From contig CM022373.1 in the NCBI GenBank assembly GCA_011800155.1, positions 186,001 through 250,000 of the forward strand: a stretch of DNA of 64,000 nucleotides, in the 5' to 3' direction. The position numbers were made by a program, and so were the translations under genes. This DNA is from Flammulina velutipes (lineage: Eukaryota; Basidiomycota; Agaricomycetes; Agaricales; Physalacriaceae). Below the pieces are notes generated by a model, which saw nothing but the letters and a program-made list of their open reading frames with translations, did no database searches and was not told the origin of the DNA. Position 1 is the first letter of the stretch, and each line of letters begins with the position of its first letter. This document shows, in pieces, positions 1-11,800 of the stretch.

Positions 1-357
1 TGTGACGAGTCGATAGAAATCATAAGTAGAAATACACAAGACAAGAGATGAGAGATAAATGAGCGTTAAATGGTGAGTGATAAAACGAGTGTCCGTAGAA
101 AAGAAGGAGTAAAAGGAGATGAATGGTAGTACAGAAGACAGGAATATATAGTCCGACGTCTATGAGATAACAAGTCGATAGCAGCGGGGGGTCTACACGA
201 ATGGAGAGGGTCACGACGAGGAAGAGGTCGGATAGGTTTTGGGACGAGGGAGAGCTAAATGGCTTTTTTCGACGAGAAGAAAGAGTCAATGGGTATACCG
301 AACGGGGTATGATGAGAAACTTGGTATCAGTTCCAAATGCGGTCTGGGTGGGTTAGC
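1..357. other. left-edge non-coding stretch
   Basis: No supportable gene. It lies immediately downstream of the minus-strand HSF gene and probably carries its 3' UTR. A short open frame on the minus strand shows no family resemblance. Confidence 0.4.
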
Positions 358-1863
358 CTACTGGCCCTGGCCCTGCCCGCTGATATTCACCATCCCACTC
401 ATACCCATCCCCCCGCCCATACCGTTCCCCATGCCGCCCATCCCACTGCCCATCCCACTTGAGCCCAAAGGGACTCCACCCCCGTTCGCCCTCATGCCAG
501 TGCCACTCCTCGGCCGCTCAATCGAACCCCAATACGGTTGATACGCGTATTGATGCTGCTGACCATGTCCCCCACCTTGATGATGATGCAAAGGAGCCGA
601 ATCTGAACGTGCTCTGGCGTATTTCTTCGATGGTGGAACACTGTCCAGCGGCGAAGAAAGCGTGCTGTGGGGGTGCGCAAGCTGAGGCAGCTGGTGCGTC
701 AACGGCGAATGCGACGACGGATGCGACGAAAGATGCTGCTGCGAGTGATGGTGCAGGGGGGAGTGAGAATGGGCGGATGAGATGTGGGGGATTGGCGAAT
801 TGCCACCGCCACCACTGGACGCAGCAGAAGATGAGTTCATGGAAAGGCCAGCCGTGTCGATCCTCGGCCTTTTTCGTTCGGGCATTTGGTGCTGGTGATC
901 CCACGGTGCGACGGGTCCACTGACATAGATGCTGGGATTCGGGCTCGTCGAGCTGCTCGTTGGCGGGGAGTCGTCGAGGGAGCCCAAGGGCACACCGACA
1001 GTCTCGCTCAGACGGCCAACGAGCCTGGTGAGCCTGTCGACCTTGCGCCGTTCGCTTTGGACGACATCCCACATGCGCCTGTTCTCCTCGCGCATCGCAG
1101 TAAGCTGCGCTGCGACTTCACCCGGCAGTTCAATACGCTGCTTCGTGTTCACGTCCGGCTCGAGTGCTTTGCGCTTGATCTCATCGAGAAGGTCGGGTCT
1201 ACCGCGCAGGAACTTGTGGTGCGAAAACTCCCAAGTCTGGGCGTCGGTAGACGTACGCTGGGCGCGTGGAGTACGGTTAATTTTGTGAAATCCGTACATG
1301 TTGAGCTGGCGAACAAAGGAGGAAAAGTTGTTGTGCTTGAAATGCGAGCCGAGGATGGAGCGCGAGAATTCGCCGACGTTGGAGACGACGAACGAGGTGC
1401 CAAGAGACGTCCATGAGATGAAATGGGCGGATTTTGGGTCCGATATCATTCTGACTCGGGATTTAGGATTTGAATAGTTTTGAGAATAAAATGCGCACTG
1501 GTATAACTTGGTCACGAAATTGTTCGTAGGCATCGTTTTTCCTGGGCCTAGGATACCGCCCAGTCCGCCGACCGGGCCGCCCATCATCCCGTCTCCGTAG
1601 CCACCGCTGTCTGGAGGTGTGCCGTCTCTGTCCACCGGACTTGCCTCGACGCTCATCATATCTTCTTCCTTGGATGCGCTCGCTGGGCTGACCGGCTCGC
1701 TAGATACAGCTAAAGTGCTCATATTCAACGAGAGCGGAGGCGGATGTTCGTGGTGATGTGAGCCGTGGTGGCGATGGGGCGAGTCCGAAGATGCAGACGC
1801 GAGGGAGTTATTGTTGGTTGACGAAGGGGAGCCCGTTGACAAGTCGTAGGTCGAATAATCCAT
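358..1863 (-). CDS. HSF-type DNA-binding transcription factor
   Basis: Sequence-specific transcription factor of the heat-shock-factor fold, expected in the nucleus. After splicing, a winged-helix HSF domain spans about residues 115-225, with the recognition-helix region FSSFVRQLNMYGFHKI intact. A short coiled coil follows (about 235-280), then a long low-complexity His/Ser/Gly/Met tail ending in Gly-Gln repeats. No response-regulator receiver domain is present, so it is not a Skn7 orthologue; Hsf1-, Sfl1- or Mga1-like is the best description. The unspliced frame is 501 aa, but 16 residues interrupt the domain between KLYQ and MISDPKSAHF. They correspond exactly to a GT-AG intron at 1451-1498 (48 nt, no stop), giving about 485 aa. 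The ATG at 1861-1863 opens the frame. The family assignment is firm; the subfamily is uncertain. Confidence 0.9.
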   Translation of the reverse strand: MDYSTYDLSTGSPSSTNNNSLASASSDSPHRHHGSHHHEHPPPLSLNMSTLAVSSEPVSPASASKEEDMMSVEASPVDRDGTPPDSGGYGDGMMGGPVGGLGGILGPGKTMPTNNFVTKLYQCAFYSQNYSNPKSRVRMISDPKSAHFISWTSLGTSFVVSNVGEFSRSILGSHFKHNNFSSFVRQLNMYGFHKINRTPRAQRTSTDAQTWEFSHHKFLRGRPDLLDEIKRKALEPDVNTKQRIELPGEVAAQLTAMREENRRMWDVVQSERRKVDRLTRLVGRLSETVGVPLGSLDDSPPTSSSTSPNPSIYVSGPVAPWDHQHQMPERKRPRIDTAGLSMNSSSAASSGGGGNSPIPHISSAHSHSPLHHHSQQHLSSHPSSHSPLTHQLPQLAHPHSTLSSPLDSVPPSKKYARARSDSAPLHHHQGGGHGQQHQYAYQPYWGSIERPRSGTGMRANGGGVPLGSSGMGSGMGGMGNGMGGGMGMSGMVNISGQGQGQ

Positions 1864-3892
1864 AGCACTCGCCAGTGGACGCTCGTTCCTCGTCTTTCAC
1901 CGAAAAAGAAGAGGATAAAAGAAAGAACAGAGAAACAAAGAAAAGGGAACGAAAAGATATCCGTCAGTCAATGGTGGTCCTCGTCCTAGAGTGCCGAGTT
2001 CCATGTGGTTCCTGCCCACCTGTCCTCCATCTTATCACCGGCACAATCAAAATTGGCATTTTGCATTTTTATTTATTTTATTTTTTCAGGGTTTCAAACC
2101 AATTTGAAAGGCGATCTCCGAGGACGGCCTGAACCTTCTTTACGTCCAGAACCGATAAAGCCGTTTCGTTCAGGTTTTCTGTCCATTGCTGAGGACTAGC
2201 GGAGGACTGCTTTGACTCTTTGTAACGGTCAACTCATTCAAGCGCGCGTGGCTGCCACTGGAGTCCCAGGAAAAACGAAATAGGCTATCAGAAAAACGTC
2301 AGCGTCAATAAGCTCAATTTGAATTCCCCGCGATTGTCAATACGCGTCGCGTCACCGACTGAGATAATGCTCTTTGACGAGGACCTCTCATTTACGTTCA
2401 AAGGGAACCGTCGTCATGCGCGTAGTTGATAAATATACAGATCCATGATTCTGCGATCCTCGCTCCCGCAGTAAATATATAATATACATATTGTTCCAAC
2501 CGCAATAACGTTGAGGTCGTATCCAGTAGACTGGATGGTGGCGTCTCAGGAGGCGCGCAACATTCGAGCCTAATCGTTTCAGAAAAAAGCGAGTCAGCGG
2601 ACACCGGCTACCATTACGCCACAGTCAGCTGCGTGTAACAAGACAGATCTCATTTAATACCATGTGTGGTTGTAAGGTCGATATGCCTCCATTAGAATTT
2701 CATCGCCTAGGTTAACCGTAGGTTTGGCACTCAGTGTGGTACGGTGGTTTCCCACGGGTAGTAGTTGACTAGTTCCACCTTTAGTGCGTTCATACATGAG
2801 GTATTTCCTTCAGAAATTGTAACTGGGGTATACTCACGAATTAATGAACACTATTTCGCAAGCAGAAAACAATACACCCAGTCCTTGACCGGCGGTGAAT
2901 CATGGTAGAACTTACCGTGCCACAGCAGCCCGGGCATATGCAGCATCAAATTATCGTGCCTTCGCTAAAGAGATACATATATGATGCAATGATTCAGAAA
3001 CTTTAGTGGACCATACGCGAGCCTGCCCATGGTGAAAGGTACTTTACTTAACAGCCAATAAGACACCATATGGGCGTTTCCTCATCTCATAAGATACTAA
3101 GAAGCAACTTACATAGAGCGGGGATCTTGTATAAGTAATGATAACGTAGTACTTTGGTAGATCTATCAAACACTGAGGCAATGTCCTTATCACGACGATA
3201 GTTCAACTACAGCTATATCACGGTGCGTATCCTATAAAATCTGTACGGAACGTAGGGCAGCCTTCAGAAACTCCACCAGATTCTTTTAAACTCACCATCC
3301 TACAAGTGTAAAGATACAAGTAGGCGTGACTGAGCTCACAGGGCTCTGAGGAGATGTAGGAATGTTATACATGACGTACTCAATGCTGATACGTCTACAC
3401 TACACGGCTTGCTAAAACTCCGACTCGGAGACTCTTGGGAAAGTTTAGGTGTATTGCACGTAAAGATACCACATAGTGTCTATGCATGGTCCAGGTCTCA
3501 CGAACACCATTTGTGTGGCACTGGCCGTGAATATCACGTGCCACATTGAAGACTCAGGAAGACTTGGACTAGGACTTTTGAAGACCTGTAAATTCAACTG
3601 AGTACCATGCTTTCTTGATATTCTATGCATATGTGTTTTCCTAGATCTCCGGCGTCCTATAAGTTGGCTATATTTTATAGATAGTGGCAAAAACAATGTT
3701 GATATCGTGGCGGTATACCAAGTTGTCGAAGTGACATCGTACCGAATGGGTAATGATACTAAATAGCCTGCATCCGCGCAACATATAGTCGTGGCGCACA
3801 GTCGGCGAAGACACATGCCCTCTCCGATGCCGGGTAGTTGATGACTATGGGCGCTGTAGCCAGGTCACGGACACCTACCTTTAACCTAGACC
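1864..3892. other. 2-kb intergenic region
   Basis: Upstream of the HSF gene (minus) and of the EthD-like gene (plus), so it contains both promoters. I see no conserved protein, RNA gene or repeat structure; open frames here are short and unrecognisable. Confidence 0.4.
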
Positions 3893-4389
3893 ATGACCAG
3901 CCCCCTTCACACAGACCGTATCCGCTTCGTAGGATTCCTGAAGAAAAAAGACGGCATCACCAGAGAAGAGTTTACACGTCGATGGCTTCTCCATGGCGAA
4001 TTGTTCAAAACAACTGAACTATCCAGGAAGATTCTGAAGTACGAGCAGGTATGTATGCAGTCTGTCGAGAGGTTCGCAGTGAGGCTGACAGTAACACAAA
4101 CTAGCACCATATCGACGAGAGCGTCAACGCAATGCTGAAGCAACTGGGGACCGTCACGACCGAATACGACGGTATGTCGATAATGGAGGCTGAAAGTTTC
4201 GAGGTCTTTGAATTCGTGAGCGATATGATAGAGTTTTCCGAGTAGCAGGAGACTGACAATGCTGTTCCACAGCTGCAGACTTCAGAGGAGTACGCTCAAG
4301 TCTTGAAACCGGATGAAGAGGAGTTCATGGACAGGGAGAAGACGATGGTCATCCCAATGCATTTCGGTACCTTCGTGGATAGAACATGA
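3893..4389 (+). CDS. small EthD-domain-like protein
   Basis: Three exons, 3893-4048, 4105-4215 and 4273-4389, splice in phase 0 to a 127-aa protein. The N-terminus (RIRFVGFLKKKDGITREEF, then RRWLLHGEL) looks like the start of an EthD/dimeric alpha-beta barrel (ferredoxin-like) domain, where a strand is followed by a helix carrying W-x-x-x-H. Such domains occur in small fungal proteins linked to polyketide or aromatic metabolism, but the substrate cannot be inferred here. Introns are 56 and 57 nt with good GT-AG borders. It is convergent with ATP4, 171 bp between stop codons. The spliced model is well supported by frame; the family call is moderate. Confidence 0.65.
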
Positions 4390-4560
4390 ACGCGTCGGCG
4401 ATAGTGAATGCATCGAAGTCACCCTGGATTGTGATTAACGGCAGAGGGAGTTAGAGAACCGCACTATCGCAAGAAGTTTCGCGGTTGGTATAACCGGTGT
4501 TAGGCACACGAAAATATGGTTAAGCGCATTTCAATTCTCCATCTACGTGTATGAACAAGT

Positions 4561-5379
4561 CTACACGGCCTTGGCCTTGACCATGCCTGGATAGAGAGTC
4601 AGTCACCGAAGGAGGGCATACTTAAAGCAAGTACTCACGTTCGACCTCAGCGACGGCCTCGGTAAGGATATCCTTCTGCGTCTTGGTCTCGCTCAACGCC
4701 TTCATCACGTTGCCAATAACAGTCTTTGTCAAGTCTCCCTGTTCAGCCTCCCGCACACTCTGCTCGTACCGTACCCAGCTGTCCAAAACATCCTTGAGCT
4801 GCTTGGTCACTTCCACCTTTTGCTTCTGCTCGAAAGTCTCGGACTCGAGTTTAGCTGTCTCTTTGGCTACGGCGAAAAGGGATGCAGTGAGGGCAGAGAC
4901 GTCCTTCATCTGGGAGACGGAGTCGATGCGCTGGGTGACAGAGGCGGTGTGCTCCTGGCGTGCAGCAGCGAGGATACCTTGGACCTTGGCAACCTGGGAA
5001 GAGGCCCAGCTAGAGTATGGTCCGCTAACAGCCTACGAATTCCACTACTTTGAGTAAAGGATATTGCAAGAAGAGCAACAGAACGCACCTTTCCGAGATA
5101 AGTCAACAAAATTGCAGTTCCAACGAGGAGAATTGTCTCTTCGTTGACGACGTAGAGCTCCTGCGAGATGGCAGCCGCACCGAGGGACGTTGCCAGAACC
5201 GCGGTACCGGTCTTTGTGATGATTCCAGGCGACGATGGGAGTTTGTTGATTAGCTGTGCGGCTTTTTCTTCTTCGGGGGTCGGCAGGCGGGCTGGCGAAG
5301 AGGAGGAAAAGGCGCGGGCCGCGGGGAGAAGAGAAGAGGAGGAGGCGCGCAACGCACGGCGCGCGAGCATCATCGACAT
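4561..5379 (-). CDS. ATP4: mitochondrial F1Fo ATP synthase subunit b (subunit 4)
   Basis: Peripheral-stalk subunit of mitochondrial ATP synthase, anchored in the inner membrane by its N-terminal hydrophobic part. Exons on the minus strand are 5089-5379, 4639-5032 and 4561-4586, giving 236 aa, close to the usual fungal length. The N-terminus is a basic, Ser/Ala-rich mitochondrial presequence (about residues 1-30). It is followed by the family-typical segment PSSPGIITKTGTAVLATSLG, a hydrophobic stretch ending LLTYLGK, then the long amphipathic helix containing GPYSSWASSQVAKVQGIL and QEHTASVTQRIDSV. The last exon encodes only eight residues. Introns are 56 and 52 nt. It is transcribed divergently from the helicase-AAA gene across about 480 bp. 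Confidence 0.93.
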
Positions 5380-5856
5380 GGCGTTTGGTGGAAAAGTCGG
5401 CGGAGGTTTACGGACAAGTGAAGGAACGGACCCGGGTATTCAATTGTTTGGTTCACACAAATTATACTTGTGTGGCGTCGTTCAATTCGTGGTATGAGAG
5501 GTCCAGAGTTATAGTCTAGCTCGCTGAAAGGAACATAGTAATGCTCATATACCTTGGAATTTTACTGCCTGTTTTTTTTGGAGACTGTAGTACGATACCG
5601 CTGATTGCGGACTTTAAATTTATTCCTTACACTTAACACGACCACGGCCAACAATTCAACGCGTTTTTCAGTTACTCCCTCTCTCTGCCCACTGGTGTCA
5701 AGGAGCCTTTCAAAATTGGCTTTCGCTACGTGTTTCTTTACCAATCCTAACGACACGATGGGCGCCTATTCGAAGCTCTTCGGCTATCACGCTACCTACT
5801 TACTGGGTCGTGGGAGCTATCAATGCCTCCACGCGTCTTGAGTCCTGACCACTGCC
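5380..5856. promoter_or_regulatory. divergent intergenic region, ATP4 / helicase-AAA gene
   Basis: This 477-bp spacer separates two start codons on opposite strands and must hold both promoters. I see no additional gene and no motif strong enough to name. Confidence 0.4.
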
Positions 5857-8800
5857 ATGGCCAGCAACGACCTACGCAGTGCACGACTCAATCGTCTACT
5901 GGACTTTGTGTTGAAGGGTAAGACCACTTTGACCACATCCACACAATGCAAGCAGTTTATCGAAGCAATCTGTCTTCAACCGGATCCCCCTCGATGCGTC
6001 GAACGTCTAATCGTTAGCCCGCACGGCATTCCCTCTCTGAAGGAAGCCATATGTGCCGACGTATCAGACAAGGGCATCGCAGAGTACGCCGTCCAGCTAC
6101 TCACCTATATGCAGGCGCCAGCGATCAAGACGCTGAGCAGTGGACAACTCCTCCAGCGAGTAATCGAGGCCATCGTCGCTTCATCGTCTTTCTGGCAGGC
6201 CTTCACCGATGCCTTCAAAGGAAGAAGACTCGCTGAAGAAGGGCAGAAATGCTTTGCTTGGACACTTTTACAGCTTCTCCTCATGCCCAGTGACGCTACG
6301 TCCCCTTACACGTCTCTCGCAAAGGACATCGAAACACAACTCTGCACCTCTCCGTATCTCGACGTCAGGGCGTTCGGTCAACAGATCAAACATATTCTGT
6401 CCGTTTCCTCCTCCACCAACATGGCTCTGCTGCGCGACTCCATCTCTCCAGGTGGACGTCATGATAATGATTTCGTCGACTTTCGAGACATCGCGATCCT
6501 CCCAACTGCTGACGAACTCTCATCGTCGTCCCCACCGTTTCTGAGGCCCAGTGCGGCCTTGGAGGACCCCGAGACCGAAGGGACGCGAGAGGCAATCCAC
6601 CTCGATAACCAGTTCAGGCTCCTTCGAGAGGACATGATCTACGAGATGCGGGAGGAGTTACAGATTGCTACGGGGCAACAGAAGGGGAAAAAACACCGTG
6701 GGTTAGTTGTGGACGGACTGGCGGTAGTGTCGTGCGACCTCGGCGCCCAAGCTAGACGGAGCAAGTGGTCCCTGGTTTTGCAACGCGAGACACAGTTTCC
6801 TCAGCTTCTGAAAAAATCTACCAACGAACGCATGAAAATCCTGCAGGATAACACCCGCTTCTTGAAGCACCAGTCCATCATGGCTCTTGTTGTCGACGAA
6901 GAGGTGCTCGCGTTCCCCACTCTTCGCCGAGAGGAGGCCCGCCTCATCAAGGAGAAACCGCAGCTCATACTGGAGCTCGAGGGAGAGAAGGCCATACGCA
7001 AACTTCTTCTACATTTGATCTCAGCGGCGGGAAGCAAAATCAAGCTCATCCAAATCGATGTCGCTGTCTTCGCGTACGAGCCCATTCTTGATGCCCTGAA
7101 AAGCATGAAGGTTCTTCCCCTCGCCGAGCAGCTCTTGTCTTGGAAGGATGGGGCATCCCTTGGTGAAATTCACCATTCAACTACGCTGCAGGTTATCGTG
7201 GACCGGCTAAGACGCTCGCCGAAGACCGATGTTGGGAAAGAATTGGGCCTGGCAAAGAAGATTGTCTTAGATCCAGCCCAACATCGCTCTCTCCTCAATG
7301 GTTTGACGCAAGGTGTATCTATCATTCAAGGACCGCCTGGTATGTCTTCCCATCTCTCACGAGCCTGAACATCGCTAACACCAATTTCTAGGTACGGGAA
7401 AATCTTTCATTGGTGTCATACTCGCAAAGTTCTTCTGCGACTTTTCGGATGCGAAAATACTCGTCGTCTGCTACACCAACCATGCCCTGGATCAATTCCT
7501 CGAAGATTTACTCAATATTGGCATTCCCGACACGTCCATTGTTCGCATAGGTGGAAAATCCACTTCCCGCACAGAGTCCACACTTCTCCGACGCCAGCAG
7601 ACTGATTTCCGTTTCACTCGTGGTGACAACTCCATCATCAACGAAATGAAGTCCGAGATCGAGACGCGTGCATCCAGCTTGGAATCCGCGTTCGTGCGGT
7701 ATCTGCAGTCCTCCATCTCTGACTCAGATCTCCTGAGCTACCTTGAGTTCGAGGAGCCAGCGTTCTTTGAAGCCTTCCAAGTCCCAAGTTCGGACGACGG
7801 AATGATTGCTGTGGGGAAGGGAGGCAAGTCCATCGACGAGTTCGAGCTGATACGCCGGTGGCGGAATGGTGGAAATGCCGGCATATTCTCAGACGCCCCC
7901 AACGTTGTGGACGCTCTCTCTATCTGGTCGATGGAGAAGAATTCTCGCTCTGCGATGCTCAACATGTGGATGGAGAACATTCGTAGGGAAGAGGTTGATG
8001 GCTTGTACGAGACGGCGTCGCGGTACAACAAGTTGGTTGATTCTTTGGGCAGAAAGTTCAAGGAGAAGGATGGGTATATCTTGAAGAGCAAGCGTATCAT
8101 CGGCTGCACGACGACTGCGGCTGCCAAGTACACGCAAAACATCCACGAGGCTGCCCCCGATGTTATCCTTGTCGAGGAGGCGGGCGAAATCTTGGAGAGT
8201 CATGTTCTGACTGCGCTCGGGAATGCTGCGAAGCAGCTTATTCTCATTGGCGATCACAAGTTCGTCCGCTACCCTTGTAAATGAATGATGTACTAACTTG
8301 ATTTCAGGCAACTGCGCCCAAAGGTCAACAATTATCAGCTGACTGTCGAGAAAGGCGATGGCTACGATCTCAACATGTCCCTCTTCGAACGCCTGGTCTT
8401 GAAAGGCTACCCCCATGACACGCTCATCTCCCAACATCGCATGCGCCCCGAAATCTCCGCCTTGATTCGCCACCTCACCTATCCCGACCTCAAAGATGCA
8501 CCAAACACAATTGGGCGACCCAATCTACGAGGCGTCCAGGATAACATTATCTTTATCAACCACGATTACCCCGAGGACGAGCTACGCAATGTATCGGAGA
8601 TGCGAGATATGGGCTCCAAATCGTCGAAACAGAACCACTACGAGGTCCGGATGATCCTGAAGATTGTTCGGTACATGGCGCAGCAGGGTTATGGAACGGA
8701 GAAGATGGTCATCTTGACGCCGTACTTGGGCCAGTTGCAAAAGCTGCGCAAGGAGTTGGCATCGGAGACTGAGACGGACCCGGTCTTGAACGACCTTGAC

Positions 8801-11800
8801 TCGTTCGACCTCATTCGCGCAGGACTCGTGACACCTGGAGCCGCCAAGGCTAACAAGAAACGTCTACGTCTTGCCACAATAGGTACAATCAACTTTTCTT
8901 TCTCCCCAGTCGTCATTACTTAAACTTTGTCAGACAACTACCAAGGCGAGGAGAGTGACATTGTCATTGCGTCGTTGACTCGCAGCAACAAAACCAATGA
9001 CATTGGTTTCATGTTTGCTCCGGAGCGTCTCAATGTCCTTCTCTCGCGCGCTCGGGACGGTTTGATCATGATTGGCAACTCCAACACATTCAGAGGTTCG
9101 AAGAAGGGTGGTCCTCTCTGGACGAAGTTTTTCGACCTTATCAAGCCACACGTCTACGACGGATTCCCCGTCAAGTGCGAGCAACATTCTTCGCGTAAGG
9201 CGTTGTTGTCTTCCGAAGAGCAGTTTGATGAGAAATGTCCTGATGGGGGGTGCGCTGAGCCTTGGTACGTGATAAGAGGATTATGAAATTATCCTATTAA
9301 CCTAATCTTCAGTGGGACGATGCTCAACTGTGGCCTACATAAGTGCCCTTCAAAGTGTCACCAGCTCTACGACCACACGAAAATGCGGTGCGAGGAGATC
9401 ATCAACTCGAAATGCCCTGCAAAAGGCCACAACCTCTCTTACAAATGCTGTGATCCACAACTCCCCGCTTGCAAGAAATGCGCACGAGAAGTGTCTATGG
9501 CTGAAGCCAAACAGAAGAAGGAATTCGCGCGCCAGCAGAAGCGCGACAAGGACGAAGCGGAGCACTTGAGAAAGAAGAAGGAGATCGAGGAGAAGCTGGA
9601 GGAAGAGAGGCAGATAGCCCGCGAGGCTCAGCTGAGGGCTGAACAGGAGAACGAGATTCAAATGAAGTTGGCTGATTTGGAGGAGGCGAGGAAGATGAAC
9701 GAACGCGCACAGTCAGGCTGGTTGAGCGGCATCACTTCCCTTTTTGGACAGTTGTCTGCGCCTAATGCCTCGACGGAGCCAAAGGTCAATATACCATCGA
9801 CACCGCTGACACCAGCACCTCGTTCACAACCGCCGTCTGGTCCACAACCTTCGGCGCCTCAGCCACAAGGAAGAGCGAAGGGAATCGCGACGTCCGCAGG
9901 CACTAGTGCCCCGTCATCTGCCGAGGCTCAATGGCAGCGCAAGAAATCCCTAGATGGTATTGTAAATGCTTCCATCGACAGCATCATGGGAATGACGGGC
10001 TTGGAGGACGTCAAAGTCCAGCTCTTGCATATCCTGGACAAGATCGAGATCTCTGGTCGGCAGGGCGCTTCGGTGGCTAAAGAAAGGTTCAATGCTGTCT
10101 TTTTAGGGAACCCTGGTACTGGTATGCTTTCTTCTATGCTTTTGAAGAAGCATTGGTGCTTACTTGAGATTGTCAGGGAAAACAACGGTCGCTCGTCATT
10201 ACGCCAAGTTCCTATCGTCAGTCGGTGTTCTACCTGGGAATGTGTTCGAAGAAACGACTGGGTCGAACATTGCCAGTAACGGGATCGGTGAAGCTAAGAA
10301 GATGCTCGAGAAAGTCATCAACGGCGGGGGCGGTACTATATTCGTGGACGAGGCGTACCAACTCGTGTCTTCAGGCAACTTTGGAGGCACTCAGGTTCTC
10401 GACTTTCTTTTGGCGGAAATGGAAAACAACGTTGGGAAGATAGTGTTCATCCTTGCTGGCTACAACAAGCAGATGGAAAAGTTCTTCGAGCACAACCCAG
10501 GCCTTCCCAGTCGCGTTCCCTTCCGCTTCCAGTTCAACGACTACGATGATGCTGAATTGCTCCTTATGTTCGGGAACATGTTACACAAGAAGTATGGTGG
10601 CCGGATGAAGGTAGAAGATGGAATTCAAGGCTTGTATGGCAGGATCGTTATCAAGCGTCTGGGTAGAGGTCGAGGTCGCGAGGGATTCGGAAACGCGCGG
10701 GCTTTGGAGAATTTGCTTGCTACAATCACGAATCGTCAGGCAGAACGTATCGCGAAGGAGAGAGGGAACGGTGTCCGCGCTGATGACCTCCTACTTGTCA
10801 AGGAGGATCTCATTGGCCCGGATCCATCTACGGCTGTCGTGCAAAGCAAAGCCTGGGAGAAATTGCAGAAGCTTATAGGTTTGGCGTCGGTCAAGCAATC
10901 CATCCAGGACTTCTATGATATGGTTCTCGTCAACTACTCTCGAGAGCTCAAGGAGCAGGAGATCCTGGAAGTCTCTCTGAATCGCACTTTCATTGGTTCG
11001 CCTGGAACGGGAAAGACGACCGTCGCCAAATTGTATGGTCAAATTCTGGCGGATCTTGGCCTGCTCAGTAACGGCGAAGGTACGCACATCCATTCAGTGC
11101 TCGATAATATACTAACAATACCTACTAGTCATTGTCAAGAATCCGGCCGATTTCATTGGAGGTGTTCTAGGAGAATCCGAGACAAAGACGAAAGCCATCC
11201 TCGCGAGTAGTGTGGGAAAAGTGTTGATCATCGACGAGGTATATTGACTCATTCGAAAAGCTACTTTATACTTGTTCTGATAGACCGTCTTAGGCCTACA
11301 TGCTGTACAACGGCGGCGCAACTGGTCAACAATCCGATCCATATAAGACTGCTGTCATAGACACGATTGTTGCTGAGGTCCAGAGCACGCTAGGAGAGGA
11401 TCGATGTGTACTTCTGCTGGGGTACGAGAAGGAAATGCGAGAAATGTTCCAGGTACGCAGATATCAACTTGAGAAGCGGCGGACACTAATGCCTATTTCA
11501 TAGCATGTCAATCCTGGTATGCTCATTCGATCATGACAGACTTCATACACCTCATTATTTCTACTAGGCCTTAGTCGACGATTCGCCATTGAAGATGCCT
11601 TCAAATTCGAAGACTTCACCTCAGATGAACTTTTGAACATCTTGAATCTCAAGCTAAAGCAGCAGGATCTCGATGCTACTCCTGCCGCCAAGAATGTTGC
11701 CTTGGAGGTGCTCAACCGCTCGAGTATGTAGTCTCATCTCATTTGACACAAAGATTTGCTGACCCGCCAAAGAACTCCGCCCTAACTTCGGAAACGGTGG

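Noticed and set aside
459..1416. Plus-strand open frames (154 and 176 aa) over the HSF gene
   Set aside because: They overlap a clearly conserved HSF domain on the other strand and show no protein-like features.
358..1863. Skn7 assignment for the HSF-type gene
   Set aside because: No receiver domain follows the HSF and coiled-coil regions, which Skn7 requires.
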